From Teratosphaeria epicoccoides (Eukaryota; Ascomycota; Dothideomycetes; Mycosphaerellales; Teratosphaeriaceae): a stretch of DNA of 64,000 bases. The DNA is taken from NCBI GenBank assembly GCA_021401465.1, contig JADDMT010000046.1, positions 174,160 to 238,159 on the forward strand, written 5' to 3'. The notes under the pieces are model-generated. The model made no database searches and was not told where the DNA came from. It saw nothing but the letters and a program-made list of their open reading frames with translations. Positions 21,543 to 32,201 of this stretch are shown one piece after another (positions within the stretch are counted from its first letter, which is position 1; each line of letters starts with the position of its first letter). A program made the translations under genes and the position numbers.

Positions 21543-22686
21543 ATGAAGCGTGAAATTATTGATCCCAAAGGTGATCTGGTTCTCCTCCTCGTTGACAGCA
21601 ATTCTGAGATCCGCGAGCTCCAGGTTTCCTCTCTGATCCTCAAGGCAGCCTCGACGAAACTCCGCGACTTGATCCATAAGCGAGACTCGGCCATTGCGTC
21701 GCCTAGTAACCATGAAGATGCCATCAGCATTCTCGGCGGCAAGGACCGCCTGGCCATTGTGCCTGTCACGGGCGAGGAAGACACCATAGGCTTCCAGCTC
21801 CTGTGCCTGATCCTCCACTATCGCTTCTCCAAGATCGAAAGGACCCCCATTTCCGTCCCGGACATGCTGAAAATGGCCATCACAGCCGACAAATACTGCT
21901 GCGTGCCCGCCATCCGCTACTTCGCCCAGGTTTGGTTCCAGAACCTCCGCCCGGAGATCGCGCTCGCGAACACCAGCGAAAGCCTGGCACTACTCACGTT
22001 CCTGAACGACGAGAGGAATTTTGCCGAGTTCACAAAGATGCTGGTCAAGGACTTCGAGGCGTATGAGCTGCCGGAGAAGGAGCGCGCGCCGCAGCTGGTG
22101 GAATTGCAGAGTAAGTCTCCTTCTGGGTGGATATGCAGCGACGGTGCTGTGTTCTGACGCACTTGCTCAAGCGATTCTTGACACGAAGAGATCGAGTGTC
22201 TATGGGACCGTGCAGTTTGAGATTGACCGGTCGGTCAAGGAGTTGGGGATGAGGTTGCTTGCGCCGAAGGCTTCGCATAAGGTGAAGGAGCCGTATACTG
22301 TGCATGGCAGCCCGGCGCAGAGTAGGCCCAGCCCGTCTGTCAATGGCCTGTGCGCGTACGGTCGGCATGTCTGGGGATCGTATGTGCAAATGCTGGTTGA
22401 TGCGCATTTGTGGCCGGGAGTCCAGACCGAGGAGCCGCTGGAGAACGCCGTTGCTGAGATCAAGCTCCTGAGAGCGCCGATCGTGAGTGCGGCGGTGCCA
22501 CAGTGTGGGAGTTGCCCGCGAAAGGACGCGAACGATGCTTTGACGGCGAGCGAGAAAGCGGTGGCGGATGCTATTGTTGCGTTGAAGGACTGGGCGGAGA
22601 AGGCTGTGGAGGGCGTGTGTCTTCGCTGCTACAAGGATGGGGGGATATATATGCCCATCTGCCGGTTCCCGAGTCATCAAACATAG
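21543..22686 (+). CDS. BTB/POZ-domain protein
   Basis: There are two exons, 21543-22110 and 22172-22686, separated by a 61-bp intron (GTAAGT, branch TTCTGAC, acceptor TCAAG), giving 360 residues. The start is the ATG at 21543. The N-terminal 110 residues have the BTB layout of many Ascomycete proteins: DPKGDLVLLLVDSNSEIREL, then VSSLILKAASTKLRDLI, then GFQLLCLILHYRFSKIER. The segment VPDMLKMAITADKYCCVPAI follows. The C-terminal half has paired cysteines (CGSCP, CLRC) and no named domain. Fungal BTB-only proteins are a large, mostly uncharacterised expansion; a ubiquitin-ligase adaptor role is possible but not shown. Confidence 0.75.
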
Positions 22687-22806
22687 AGTCTGGATTGGGG
22701 CGGCTTCGAAGCGGAACGCTAGGCAGGAACGTGTATCAACAGAATTGCTTGTGGTTCACGATGCGTCCGGACAAGCATTCGAGCAGCTCGGATGTCCAGG
22801 ACGATT

Positions 22807-24090
22807 TCACGCTATATCGACAGTGACGAGCAGCCCATCCCCTCTAATCTTCACGTCGCTTCCCACACCACCCCAGACCACAACACTAGCCCCATCAACC
22901 TCCGTCCCTTTTGCCGCCGCAAAACCTTCTCTGACACCAAACCCCTTCTCCATTAGCCCATGCCCATCATGCCTCACCACTCCCTCCGCCTCCGCACACT
23001 TCACCTCCTGCCACACATCCTCCTTCGTCTCCTGACCGACTGCCGCACGCGCTCGGTCCTTGACACTCGCGGCCGTCATACCCTCCGGTCTCAGCTGCAA
23101 CGCCCACATATCCTCCAATGGCTCACCGGTTGAACTCGTGCCACCAATGAGCAGCAGATAATCACGTCCCTGACCTGTCGTGACGGGGATCATAGTCGCT
23201 CCTGTGCGGTTTCCGGGATGTTCTGTTTCTGGCGAGCTGGGTGCGGGTGGGAGCGTGGACCAGGGACTCAGAGGCACGAGGCCTGAGACGACTCCTTGCA
23301 CTGCGAGGTCAAGGTAGCTTGTTTGGCCTTTGGAGAAGGAGTACATGCGATTGTGTACAAGGGCTAGGCTGGGTGACTCCGTGTTCGGGGGTGGAGGGTC
23401 CGGAAGTTCGGTCCAGGTTCGGGTGGAGATGTTGAAGGACCAGAGGTCGTGCAGGTTTCGAGCTGAGGCGTCAGTGCCGCCTTGGATGACTAGAGTGCCG
23501 TAGGAGTTTGGTGCTGGAGGTTCTGGGATTATCTTTGCTGGGTCGTAGTCGAATTGGGGGGCTAGGCCTTCATCGGTCCGCTTGAGCTCTTGTTGAGGCT
23601 GCTCGCTGGATAATGATGAGTGACTTTTCCGAGCTGCAGGCCATTTGGGTCCATGGGCCTCCAGGTACGACCACTTGTCCGTAACAGTGTCGTACACCCA
23701 AACTCTCCCTTCATCGTCAAGTGGCTGACCTTCCTCACCTGCTCCACCAAAGACGTAGATCTCGTTGTCGACCACGCTTGCGCTGTGGCCCCAACGACTG
23801 GGTGGCGCATCGCCGGACGTCTCAACCTGTTTGTAGTCTGACTTCTCAACGCCAGACGACGGGAGGATGACTATTTGCATAGCATTACCCGCTAGCTTCA
23901 GTCCGCCGTTGGCAAATTTTGTCTTGCCGCCCCAGATGTAGGCCCTGCCTTTGACGACTGAAACTGTGTGATAGGCACGCGATACCTCCACATCGTCTAT
24001 TGGCTTTACAGACGCTTTCAGAGGCAGGGTTGGGTCATAGTAGATGCCCTTGACTAGGGCTCCCACGCCTTGGATGAGCGTACCAGCCAT
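22807..24090 (-). CDS. Kelch-repeat beta-propeller protein
   Basis: This is a single-exon 427-residue protein starting at ATG 24090. Kelch blades are recognisable by the pattern R..H(T/S)..V......Y.(W/F)GG: RAYHTVSVVKGRAYIWGG, then RWGHSASVVDNEIYVFGG, later blades around YGTLVIQGG, DLWSFNISTRTW, DYLLLIGG and EDMWALQL, and a last one at VVVWGG. No oxidase motif or transmembrane segment is seen, so it is likely a cytosolic or nuclear interaction scaffold. The gene converges on the BTB gene. The biological role is unknown. Confidence 0.85.
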   Translation of the reverse strand: MAGTLIQGVGALVKGIYYDPTLPLKASVKPIDDVEVSRAYHTVSVVKGRAYIWGGKTKFANGGLKLAGNAMQIVILPSSGVEKSDYKQVETSGDAPPSRWGHSASVVDNEIYVFGGAGEEGQPLDDEGRVWVYDTVTDKWSYLEAHGPKWPAARKSHSSLSSEQPQQELKRTDEGLAPQFDYDPAKIIPEPPAPNSYGTLVIQGGTDASARNLHDLWSFNISTRTWTELPDPPPPNTESPSLALVHNRMYSFSKGQTSYLDLAVQGVVSGLVPLSPWSTLPPAPSSPETEHPGNRTGATMIPVTTGQGRDYLLLIGGTSSTGEPLEDMWALQLRPEGMTAASVKDRARAAVGQETKEDVWQEVKCAEAEGVVRHDGHGLMEKGFGVREGFAAAKGTEVDGASVVVWGGVGSDVKIRGDGLLVTVDIA

Positions 24091-24521
24091 CCTTGCGTCT
24101 GGCTATGTGTCGTTGTTGTGTCAGTAACGTCCTCGCCGCGTTTGCAGAAGCAGTCGACGAAAGCTGTCATCAATAAACATGTCATCAAGAATGAAACTAC
24201 CGCATGCAGGTACAATGTGATGTGACGTATATGGGGTCCATTTGGTGTGCCTGCCGAAGATAGTACCTGCGCTTCCATCTGAGACTATCCTGTAGACTGC
24301 GATGCATAGGAAGTTGGACCCGCTAGACTGATCCTCCGGTGAATCACTGCCCAAATGGTTGCTGACATACTCGACCAGTCGTTGACGCAAATGATTGATC
24401 GTTGACCTGCTTGACTGACTCCTGCCGCGACTGACCTTGACATCAGCACTAGATACATTACGGCGATCAGGTAATCAGTCACAGACACTTTGACGGTACG
24501 ATGCAGGACATCTAGACTGCT
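24091..24521. other. intergenic region
   Basis: This 431-bp gap separates two minus-strand genes and should hold the promoter of the Kelch gene and the 3' end of the next. No specific element is recognised. Confidence 0.5.
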
Positions 24522-25964
24522 TTACCACAGCAACTCCACATTGGCTATAGCCGGCGCATCTTCCTCATCATGGTCTTCTCTACCTTTCCGCCCCTTGTCA
24601 TTCTCCTTGACCGCCATCTCCCGCCTATGCCAAAACACCATAAACCTCTGCGCGGCAGCAGCCGTCTCAAAGCCCAGGATATACACCAGCCTATTACTCA
24701 TCCTCGGCGCTCCAAACCCTCCCAGCCGAGCGTTCTGCTTCTCCGCTTTCCGGCGAGCCATCTCTGCTATCTCTTCGGCATCCATCATTTCCATCCTGGC
24801 CTGCTTACGTTCCCAATCGAGAACGCGCTGGCTGCCAGCATTTTCGGGCGATGGCTGCCAGATGGGTGGGTCCCACTTGGTGATCTTAGGTACTGGCGCG
24901 TCGCCGCCGGACCAGGTGACGCCGATGTTCTTCCCCGTTTTGAGGATAATGTGGCGTATGAGTGAGGCTTGCAGCTGTGGACCATCGAACGTAAGACGAC
25001 ATTCGGCAGGTGACTTGGCGGGTCGGTTGACGAGGGACGCATAGCCTTGATGACGCACGAGGCTTGCCATGACCGGCGTCAGAGGTGGTTTGAGCTGTCG
25101 AAGTCTGAGGGTCTGAGATGGCGGTATGAGGGCGAAGGTCTCAATCACGGCGTGCGCGTCCATGCCGTCGATCATATATCCGGGAGGAGGCGGGATGGGC
25201 GATGTGACTGAGCTGGGTGTCTGGGTCTGGACTGTTTTAAACATGCGTATGACCTGGCCGATGTACGTGAAAGCTGCTATGCGGGAGGAGAAGAGCAGGT
25301 AGTAGCAGTTCTCCTGTTCCAGAGTCGCCATGTTGCGAGCAGGGATCACTTTGATGATGTCGAGTTGATCGAGTTTCCAGCCTTCCAGGTGTCGTCCCTG
25401 TGGTATCAAGCGTCGGAAGTCGTCTTCTGTCAGGTTGAGACTGGCATTTTGAAACTCCAGTACGGTGACTTCTGAATTCGCCTCGTCCTGTCTTCTCATT
25501 TCTGCAAACTTGGTGAGGGCCGCGGGATCGATGTCTGCGCCATAGCCGTCGGTGGGGATCTTGGGGACGAAGCGCCGGGAAAGTGGCATCGGCGGCAAGT
25601 CATGCAGAGGCAGGCGAGGTATATCGCGTTCTGCTGCCCGATGCGCTGCCTCATTGCGCCTCGCCTCCTCGGGAAACAGCTGCTCAATCAGTGATGGCTT
25701 CCTGTCTTTCTTCACAGCGTCGCCATCTCCGGCTGCCAGCCCGTCACGCGCGCGGGCGGATCTGGCGGTGTCGCTGCCACTGAATTTCGCACTTTTGCTC
25801 CTGCCCTCGGCGGTGCCACTGCCAGCGCCATGCACTGGCACCCCGGGACTTACACGAGCGCCGCATCGCGAATACCTACTCAGCGCCCTCCTCGGCGGTG
25901 GTCGGAGCATTGACCGTGACTCATGACTTTGATGACTACGCAGTGACACTTGACGAGCATGCAT
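24522..25964 (-). CDS. probable mitochondrial protein, function unknown
   Basis: This is a single-exon frame of 480 residues. The N-terminus is Arg/Ser-rich and free of acidic residues for 14 residues. A second in-frame ATG at 25910 (MLRPPPRRALSRYSRCGARV) gives an even more typical mitochondrial presequence and could be the real start. The middle contains KPSLIEQLFPEEARR and a conserved-looking EVTVLEFQNASLNLTEDDF, followed by a globular part with short hydrophobic strands. A C-terminal helix is rich in Met, Glu and Lys. Its promoter faces that of AFG2 across 354 bp. I do not recognise the family; a role in mitochondrial gene expression is only a guess from composition. Confidence 0.7.
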   Translation of the reverse strand: MHARQVSLRSHQSHESRSMLRPPPRRALSRYSRCGARVSPGVPVHGAGSGTAEGRSKSAKFSGSDTARSARARDGLAAGDGDAVKKDRKPSLIEQLFPEEARRNEAAHRAAERDIPRLPLHDLPPMPLSRRFVPKIPTDGYGADIDPAALTKFAEMRRQDEANSEVTVLEFQNASLNLTEDDFRRLIPQGRHLEGWKLDQLDIIKVIPARNMATLEQENCYYLLFSSRIAAFTYIGQVIRMFKTVQTQTPSSVTSPIPPPPGYMIDGMDAHAVIETFALIPPSQTLRLRQLKPPLTPVMASLVRHQGYASLVNRPAKSPAECRLTFDGPQLQASLIRHIILKTGKNIGVTWSGGDAPVPKITKWDPPIWQPSPENAGSQRVLDWERKQARMEMMDAEEIAEMARRKAEKQNARLGGFGAPRMSNRLVYILGFETAAAAQRFMVFWHRREMAVKENDKGRKGREDHDEEDAPAIANVELLW

Positions 25965-26318
25965 CTATCTATGGACGAGCTCGTCGTCCGGTGACGGTGA
26001 GAGCGGCGCAGGTGGGAAAGAGCGAACAAGGGAACGAGCGCGCGCGCGTGCGGGCGGAGTCAGCTCCAGCCAATGGGAAGTTCCGCCTGCTCTTGCTTCG
26101 ACGCGCAGCGTCCATCCCCTTGATCCCTACCACCGAAAACTTCTGCCTTCATTCGACAAATTTCACTTATCAACAGTGACCATGTGCTTGCCACTTGGCG
26201 TGCTGGCATGCTGCATCTCCCACCGATGCGGGTTAGTTATATCACAGTGACTGGTCCTCTGCAAACTTGTCGTAAGTCAATACACATCACGATATTGTGT
26301 GTCTGTAGATGCGCAATC
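25965..26318. promoter_or_regulatory. 354-bp bidirectional promoter
   Basis: It lies between the divergent mitochondrial-type gene (minus) and AFG2 (plus). A CCAAT box is at 26070-26074, and a GC-rich alternating CGCGCGCGTGCG run is just upstream of it. The compact spacing suggests shared control; this is inference. Confidence 0.5.
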
Positions 26319-28754
26319 ATGGAATTCCTTCGCTACACCCCGGCGGCCCTGCCGTCCATGCAACATCCTTTGCGCATGAATCCTCCTAATTTCAAAACCA
26401 GCTCCACCGTCTCCCTGCTCTCAGCCATGCCGGAGAATGCGCCATTTGTTGTCAGGCTCTTGCCGTCGCATGCAGGCCTCGACGGCGCGTTCAGGCTCCA
26501 TCTGTCGCCTGAAGCACTCGAGAAGCTGGGGTTGAGAGTGGGCGAGCTGTGCCACATCACGGGCGAACACGGCGAGACCGGCTATGGCATTGCCTGGAGA
26601 GCCACCGACAAAATGGGCAACAACCCCAAACTGCGACCCGCCAAGATGACCGACACCATGAAAAACGCCTTCAACTTCAGCGAGGGCAGTCAAGTCACAA
26701 TTGCGTGGACAAGTGCAAAGATTGTCCGCGCTACCAAGGTTGTTCTGTCCGATGTCACACCGTCGGATTACGGTCATGCTTCAGAACTCCACGACGAGAA
26801 ATGGCGCATCCGCATCTCGTCTCTCCTCGCGAACGTCGAAGCAACAGCTGTAGGCACGACATTCGACGTAATGAAGACCAAAACTCTTAGGAAGAGATTC
26901 TGTGTCGACCACATTGAGACTGCTGGGACTCCGGGGCTCGGATCGACATTGTTCTCGATCAGCGACGATACCACCATTCTCCTCGGACCAGAAGCCCCGA
27001 CAGTGGCAGCCCCAACGACCACCGTTGCCAATGGAGATGCCTTCCCGGTTCTGGACACCGCAAGCATAGGCGGCCTCGTCCAACAAGCAAAGGCGCTTAA
27101 TAAGCGCCTCGATCAGTTTCTGAGTGGTCCCAGCATCAGCACCAGTCTTCCCTGTCGCCACGTGTTGCTTCACGGCTATGAAGGAACTGGCAAGAGCTTG
27201 CTACTGAAGCGACTGGAGGACTTTCAAACGGCCTCATGCAAGGTCCTGCGTGTCGTGGATGTGACAGCTGGCAAGGTACAATGCAACTTACAAAGCATCT
27301 TCAAGGACGCTATTTCCAGCCAACCAAGCGTCATCCTGATCGACGATTTGGAGCGCTTGGCTTCGCCGGATAATCAGCTCTATGTGTCGGCGCTTGCAAA
27401 GCAGCTTGACATCCTAGACGGGGCCCGAGTGATGGTGATCGGCGCTACCAGGTCGACTACCGACATTGACAGCAGGTTGCTACGCGCGAAGCGATTTGCG
27501 CTCACCATCGAGCTGCCGGTGCCGGACACTAATGGTCGTCGTGAGATCCTGAACCTCAAGCACGGTCTTGCTCTCGACTCCAATGACAAGCTCACGACGC
27601 TGATCAGCAGGAAGACTCATGGTTTCACGGGAGCTGATCTTGAAATGCTGTATGGCATCGCTTTGAACAACGCCATGGAGCGCCACAGTGAGTTGCAGAG
27701 AGAATGGGTGAGCATCGGCGTGCGCAGCTCGTCGCTGCCCAAAAGCCTCAGTGAACCACACATGGACGGTTCTGTCTGTAGTCAGGCCACAACAGCCGTG
27801 GAGCCAGCTTATTCACACCCACGAGCGTCGCCCGAGGTCGACTCACTAGAAGCGGCACAGACTAACGTGCCGACGCTGGAAGACTACGAGATCGCGTTGC
27901 AGAGCGTAAAACCCACTGCCTTACGCCAGGTGTTCCTCGAGAAGCCGCACGTACGCTGGGCAGACATCGGCGGCTCGGACATGATCAGAAAGCAGTTCGA
28001 CAAGATCATCGGCTGGCCAGCGCAGCATGCGGATCTGCTAGAAGCAGCCCGCATCAAACCAACTCGTGGTGTCCTGCTGTACGGCCCACCCGGCTGCTCC
28101 AAAACCATGACCGCACAAGCCGTAGCAACCAACTACGACTGGAACTTCATCGCCGTCAAAGGACCCGAGCTCATCAGCATGTACGTCGGCGAATCAGAAA
28201 GGGCCGTCCGCGAAGTTTTCAGAAAAGCCAAGCAAGCGGCGCCGTGCGTCATCTTCTTCGATGAAATCGACTCCATGGGCGCCGAACGCGACAGCGGCAA
28301 CAACAACAAAGGCCTCAACGTCCTAACCACCTTACTGACCGAGATGGACGGCTTCGAAACCATGAAAAACGTCCTCGTGCTCGCCGCGACCAACAAGCCG
28401 GAAATCCTCGACCCCGCGCTCATGCGCCCCGGCCGCTTCGACCGTCACTTCTACGTCGGTCTCCCGTCTGACGAAGCCAGACGAGCGATCCTCAAATTAG
28501 CTCTCAGGGACATACCGCGCAACGATATCAGGACCCAGGAGCTCGTGCCCGCGACAGCGGGCTACTCTGGCGCGGAGCTGGTCGCGGTTTGCGAGACGGC
28601 CAAGGCTGCGGCCGTCGAGCGCAAGATCAATGGTGGTGACGAGCAGAGGTTTGAGATCCGGGCTGAGGACTTTGTGGTCGCGATCAAGGCACAGAGGAAG
28701 GGGGTTACGGCCGAGATGGTTGAGGGATATAGGGCTTTTGCGGGCGGGTGGTAG
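26319..28754 (+). CDS. AFG2: AAA ATPase Afg2/Drg1 (CDC48 family)
   Basis: This is a single-exon 811-residue protein. I use ATG 26319 (MEFLRYTPAALPS) rather than the open upstream extension. An N-domain of about 200 residues is followed by two AAA modules. D1 has a Walker A of GYEGTGKS, relaxed from GPPGTGKT, and a Walker B of VILIDDLE. D2 has GPPGCSKT, the form typical of Afg2/SPATA5, then VIFFDEID, the SRH segment ATNKPEILDPALMRPGRFD, and the conserved YSGAELVAVCETA. In yeast this hexameric ATPase releases shuttling factors from pre-60S ribosomes in the cytoplasm. Length and order fit the family. Confidence 0.9.
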   Translation: MEFLRYTPAALPSMQHPLRMNPPNFKTSSTVSLLSAMPENAPFVVRLLPSHAGLDGAFRLHLSPEALEKLGLRVGELCHITGEHGETGYGIAWRATDKMGNNPKLRPAKMTDTMKNAFNFSEGSQVTIAWTSAKIVRATKVVLSDVTPSDYGHASELHDEKWRIRISSLLANVEATAVGTTFDVMKTKTLRKRFCVDHIETAGTPGLGSTLFSISDDTTILLGPEAPTVAAPTTTVANGDAFPVLDTASIGGLVQQAKALNKRLDQFLSGPSISTSLPCRHVLLHGYEGTGKSLLLKRLEDFQTASCKVLRVVDVTAGKVQCNLQSIFKDAISSQPSVILIDDLERLASPDNQLYVSALAKQLDILDGARVMVIGATRSTTDIDSRLLRAKRFALTIELPVPDTNGRREILNLKHGLALDSNDKLTTLISRKTHGFTGADLEMLYGIALNNAMERHSELQREWVSIGVRSSSLPKSLSEPHMDGSVCSQATTAVEPAYSHPRASPEVDSLEAAQTNVPTLEDYEIALQSVKPTALRQVFLEKPHVRWADIGGSDMIRKQFDKIIGWPAQHADLLEAARIKPTRGVLLYGPPGCSKTMTAQAVATNYDWNFIAVKGPELISMYVGESERAVREVFRKAKQAAPCVIFFDEIDSMGAERDSGNNNKGLNVLTTLLTEMDGFETMKNVLVLAATNKPEILDPALMRPGRFDRHFYVGLPSDEARRAILKLALRDIPRNDIRTQELVPATAGYSGAELVAVCETAKAAAVERKINGGDEQRFEIRAEDFVVAIKAQRKGVTAEMVEGYRAFAGGW

Positions 28755-28787
28755 GTGGCTCTGGGAGGAGGGGTCCAAGGGACGTCG

Positions 28788-28835
28788 GGAGGAGGAGGAG
28801 GAGGAGGAGGAGGAGGAGGAGGAGGAGGAGGAGGA
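28788..28835 (+). repeat. (GGA)16 microsatellite
   Basis: Sixteen uninterrupted GGA triplets begin 34 bp after the AFG2 stop codon, in what should be its 3' UTR. The remaining sequence to 29142 shows no gene. Confidence 0.95.
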
Positions 28836-29142
28836 TTTATGCATTTGCTGGCTAGCTGTCCGCGAGGAGTCCATCCTTCGCACCACAGGCTAGAGATGCT
28901 AGTGGCGTTTCGTGATATTAGACCAGTGCGAGATCTAGTGGAGAAGAATAAGCCGTGGCAGACTTGTGTTCAATCATCTTAATGACTAGTATCAACAACC
29001 TGAATAGATAAGATCAAAGATAATGACTAAAATCAAAGATTCGACGGCACGAGAGACATGTAAAAGATCTTACAACTTCCCAGTTGCCCCTTCCAAATGC
29101 ACTTCCATGCCATGCAAGCACACACATCCTCGAATCCACAAC

Positions 29143-30634
29143 CTACAACAGCGCAGTGCCCAAAGCCATCCCCACCACGGCCACACCCGCACACACCAAC
29201 GGCCGCGCATCCCACGGCGTCACCATGCCCGCGGCCGAGCTCTTGGAGCTCGACGACGACGAACTGCTCGAACCCCCGGTGGGACTGGCACCATTCCCAT
29301 ACGTCGCCGTCGCGCTCCCCGCACCACTGCTCGCGGTGCTCGAGCTCCCGCCTCCGGCATCCTGACTGCCGCTGCCATCCAAGCCGGGCCCGGCACCCGC
29401 GCCGTTCTTGTAGTACTGCTCCGCGCCCGACGGCAACGCCGGCAACGCCGATCCAGTGAAGGGACTCGTGTCCCAGTCCTCGCTCTGGTCCGGACACGTC
29501 TGCTCCGTGGTAGATGTCTTGTACCCGCCGCCATTGGTCGGGTCACTCACGTTCGCATACGCGGCCTGCAGGTAAGCAAACTGGTTGTCGTAATCCGTCA
29601 CGGTGTCGCCATCGATAGTCACGAGTCCGTAGCCGTTCGATTCCTCGGAGTACTCGTACACCAACCCGCCCGAGAACACCGCCGTCATCTCAGACGAGTA
29701 AAGCGCGACGGTCTCCTCGAATTTTCGCGTGTTTTTGATACATCCATATTCCGACAGGAAGAGCGGGAGGCTGTAATTGCTGTACAGCTCCACCATAGCA
29801 CCCCACCCGCTCTGATCGTAGCTACTCGGGTCGCACCACTCGTAATTGTTGATGGCGTAGAAATCCGAGATGGTTTGGGATACGCCGCAGTCCATGTACT
29901 GGGCCATCAGGTACTGGTTCTGCGAGACGTCCGCGGCGGAGTAGCCGACGGGAATGCTGCGGTACCCGCGCTCGGCGATGTATTGCTTCAGGTCTCGTGT
30001 GACGGCTTTGACGTAGGGCGCTGCGGCGGTGGTGTTGGGGCTGTTGATGACTTCGTTGCCAGAGAAGAAGGCGAGGGTGTTGGTGTAGGGGGCGAAGGCG
30101 TCGACGGTGGCGAAGAGGGATTGAAGGTAGGTTGGGTTGTAGGAGGCGGCGATTTCGGCGCGGTTGAGGGAGTATTTGGGGCTGGAGAGAAGGGAGGGTC
30201 AGGATTGTCGTCTGGTGGGGGATTGGGGGGTGTTGTGAGACCTACGTGTTGACGTCGAGGACGAGGTAGATGCCTGCGGCCGCGAGAGCGTACATGCAGT
30301 CGTCGTGGCTCTTGCTGTTATCTACAGTGTACACACGAATCGCGTTCAAGCCCAATTTCTGGAAATACGGGATGTCGCGCGAGCAAGTGGAGTAGTCGGC
30401 CAACGGATCTGTGGCGTTCGAGGATCCGCCGGGCTGGTAGTCGACGCCCCGGATGTAGAAGCGGTCAGTGCCGTTGAAGAAAGCATTGCCCTTGGTCGTG
30501 ATTGTAGGGAGAGATGCGGATGTGACAGAGGCGGAGGAGCTGGATGTGGTGGTCGCCCGCGCCTCGAGGTTCGCGTTCGGAATTGCTGTTACGGCTGCAG
30601 CCAGTGTGGCCGCCAGGGCGACGACTGCTTTCAT
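29143..30634 (-). CDS. GPI-anchored beta-1,3-glucanosyltransferase, GH72 (Gas/Gel type without CBM43)
   Basis: Two exons, 30634-30246 and 30181-29143, flank a 64-bp intron (GTAGGT..CTCCAG), giving 475 residues. The start is ATG 30634 because the upstream frame has no other ATG. Residues 1-20 are a signal peptide. The catalytic domain has FFNGTDRFYIRGVDYQPGG, RDIPYFQKLGLNAIRVYTVD, the acid/base Glu in FFSGNEVINS and the nucleophile Glu in LFLSEYGC. The C-terminus is a Gly/Ser-rich linker with a hydrophobic GPI-type tail (ARPLVCAGVAVVGMALG). A Cys-rich CBM43/X8 module is absent, as in yeast Gas3/Gas5. The enzyme elongates and branches cell-wall beta-1,3-glucan at the plasma membrane surface. 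Confidence 0.9.
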
Positions 30635-31568
30635 GTTTGACAGCTCGATCACAGTGTTGTGTGGTCCTGTCTGTCCCAGTGCCGCTGTTTCCCGAGTGTG
30701 CGCACTGTCGTGCTTGATTCCTGGTCCTCAAGTCTTGGCCGGAGCGAAAGAAGTCGTTTGATCAAAGAATGAGCATCAACAAAGAAGCCACCCCCGTGGT
30801 TAATGATATTTCGGGAGAGTGATTGGGTAATCCGCGTGGCTGGTGATATGTACTGTGTGAACCGTCGCGAGTAAACGAGTGTGGAACAACGACAGAAGAT
30901 GAACAAGACCAGCCGAAAAGAACAATAAAGCCTTCGCAACCACGGCAGGCTGTGGGTTTCGAATAAGGGCAAGAAAGCCCTCTGGTTGAAAGGGTCCTCT
31001 CGGGGAGACCAATGGACGTTTGGACGCGTAATGTGTGTTGATTGCGTGGCGTGGGCGTCTGTGGTAGACCCGCTTTTCTTGAGCCGACTTGCCGGGAAGC
31101 ATACTGACATAGCGCAGAGTCAGTCATTCGCGTCCTGGAAAAGGCGCACTTGCTTTCGACAAGATGCATCGTCATTGAAGGTTGCGATGGATAGTTAACT
31201 GAAATCATGTGCTGCAGTTGGGTAATTTCGCATCCAAGGGCTCAGGTTAGGTGGTCGAACGGCAAATCGTGCTTTTCTCTCGTCCACTACCACGGCTAGG
31301 TATCTACTCTTCCATTGGACATCCTGAACATTCTTCACGTGAAGCGAGTCGCTGAGGGCTTGCGCTTGCCCAGCTTTGCTGTAGATTTGCTCCGCGGAGA
31401 GGGAATTGGTGAATTGGCGGGCCCTGCATAGAAAGCTGCGTCGTCGACTGCTTGTGTAATTTGCGAAGTGAGGGTGGCAGTAGGCAAAGACATGTGAGGG
31501 CCGGCTACCGGTGGATGTCGAGCGTCGTCCTCTTGGCAAGAGGCATTCGAGCCGGCGTGGAGTGTGGT
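30635..31568. other. intergenic region
   Basis: This 934-bp region upstream of the GH72 gene and downstream of EMC10 has several short open frames but no ATG-initiated one with coding character. It presumably carries the GH72 promoter. Confidence 0.5.
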
Positions 31569-32201
31569 CTACTCCTGCTTACCCGCGCCAAGCACAACCT
31601 GTAGAAGTAGAAAGCCCGCAATAGCCCACCAGTATCTGTGTCCACATTAGTCCTCACATAGGTAGTCGGGCTGTCTATCGGCGACTCACTTCTGCAAGAA
31701 CGTCTTCTCCGACTCCTTGTCAGGTGCCTTGCCATCCGGACTCAGCACCACAGGTTTATTCAGCCTCGGCGTCGGGCCCGGCTTAACTTTCACCACCTCC
31801 ACGCTCAACCCATCCTTCTTGTTGCTGCTCTTACTGCTCGTCCCGGAAGCAGTCGCTTTGAACCCAACATGGTACAGCTCCCCATCGCTGTCCACGTGCA
31901 ACTTCACCGTTTTGTCCTTGCCAGCTTGGAAGTTTGAAGCGGAAGTCGCGATGCCGGACCACGAGCCTGACGGGTGGTAGAAGCCGACACGGACGACATG
32001 TTCATTCGACGGGATTGTTGGGGTCGAGAGGGATTCAATGGAGGCGGAGGTGGAGTTGAAGGTGATTTTGGCGAGGGTGGAGGAGTTGGGTGATGAGAGC
32101 GGCCAGGCGAAGATGTCGACGGTGCGCTCGGGCTCGGCGGCGAGGGATGTCGGCGCAATGAAGGAGAGGAGGGTGAGGGGGAGTACAGTGGGGATGCGCA
32201 T
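31569..32201 (-). CDS. EMC10: ER membrane protein complex subunit 10
   Basis: Two exons, 32201-31690 and 31635-31569, around a 54-bp intron (GTGAGT..ACACAG) give 192 residues. The start MRIPTVLPLTLLSFIAPTSLAA is a signal peptide. The luminal domain has VDIFAWPLSSP, VRVGFYHPSGSWSG, ELYHVGFKA and VEVVKVKPGPTPRLNKPVVL, a pattern I know from fungal Emc10. The second exon adds the membrane anchor YWWAIAGFLLLQVVLGAG and a short KQE tail. The EMC inserts tail-anchored and multispanning proteins into the ER membrane. The short last exon is easy to miss. Confidence 0.8.

Noticed and set aside
28755..28900. Coding repeat (poly-Glu or poly-Gly protein) from the GGA tract
   Set aside because: The open frames there exist only because GGA/GAG repeats lack stops; the tract follows the AFG2 stop codon.
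31195..31539. Basic 114-codon minus-strand frame resembling a mitochondrial protein
   Set aside because: It has no ATG near its start (it opens at TTG) and lies in the GH72 upstream region, with no splice signal to give it one.
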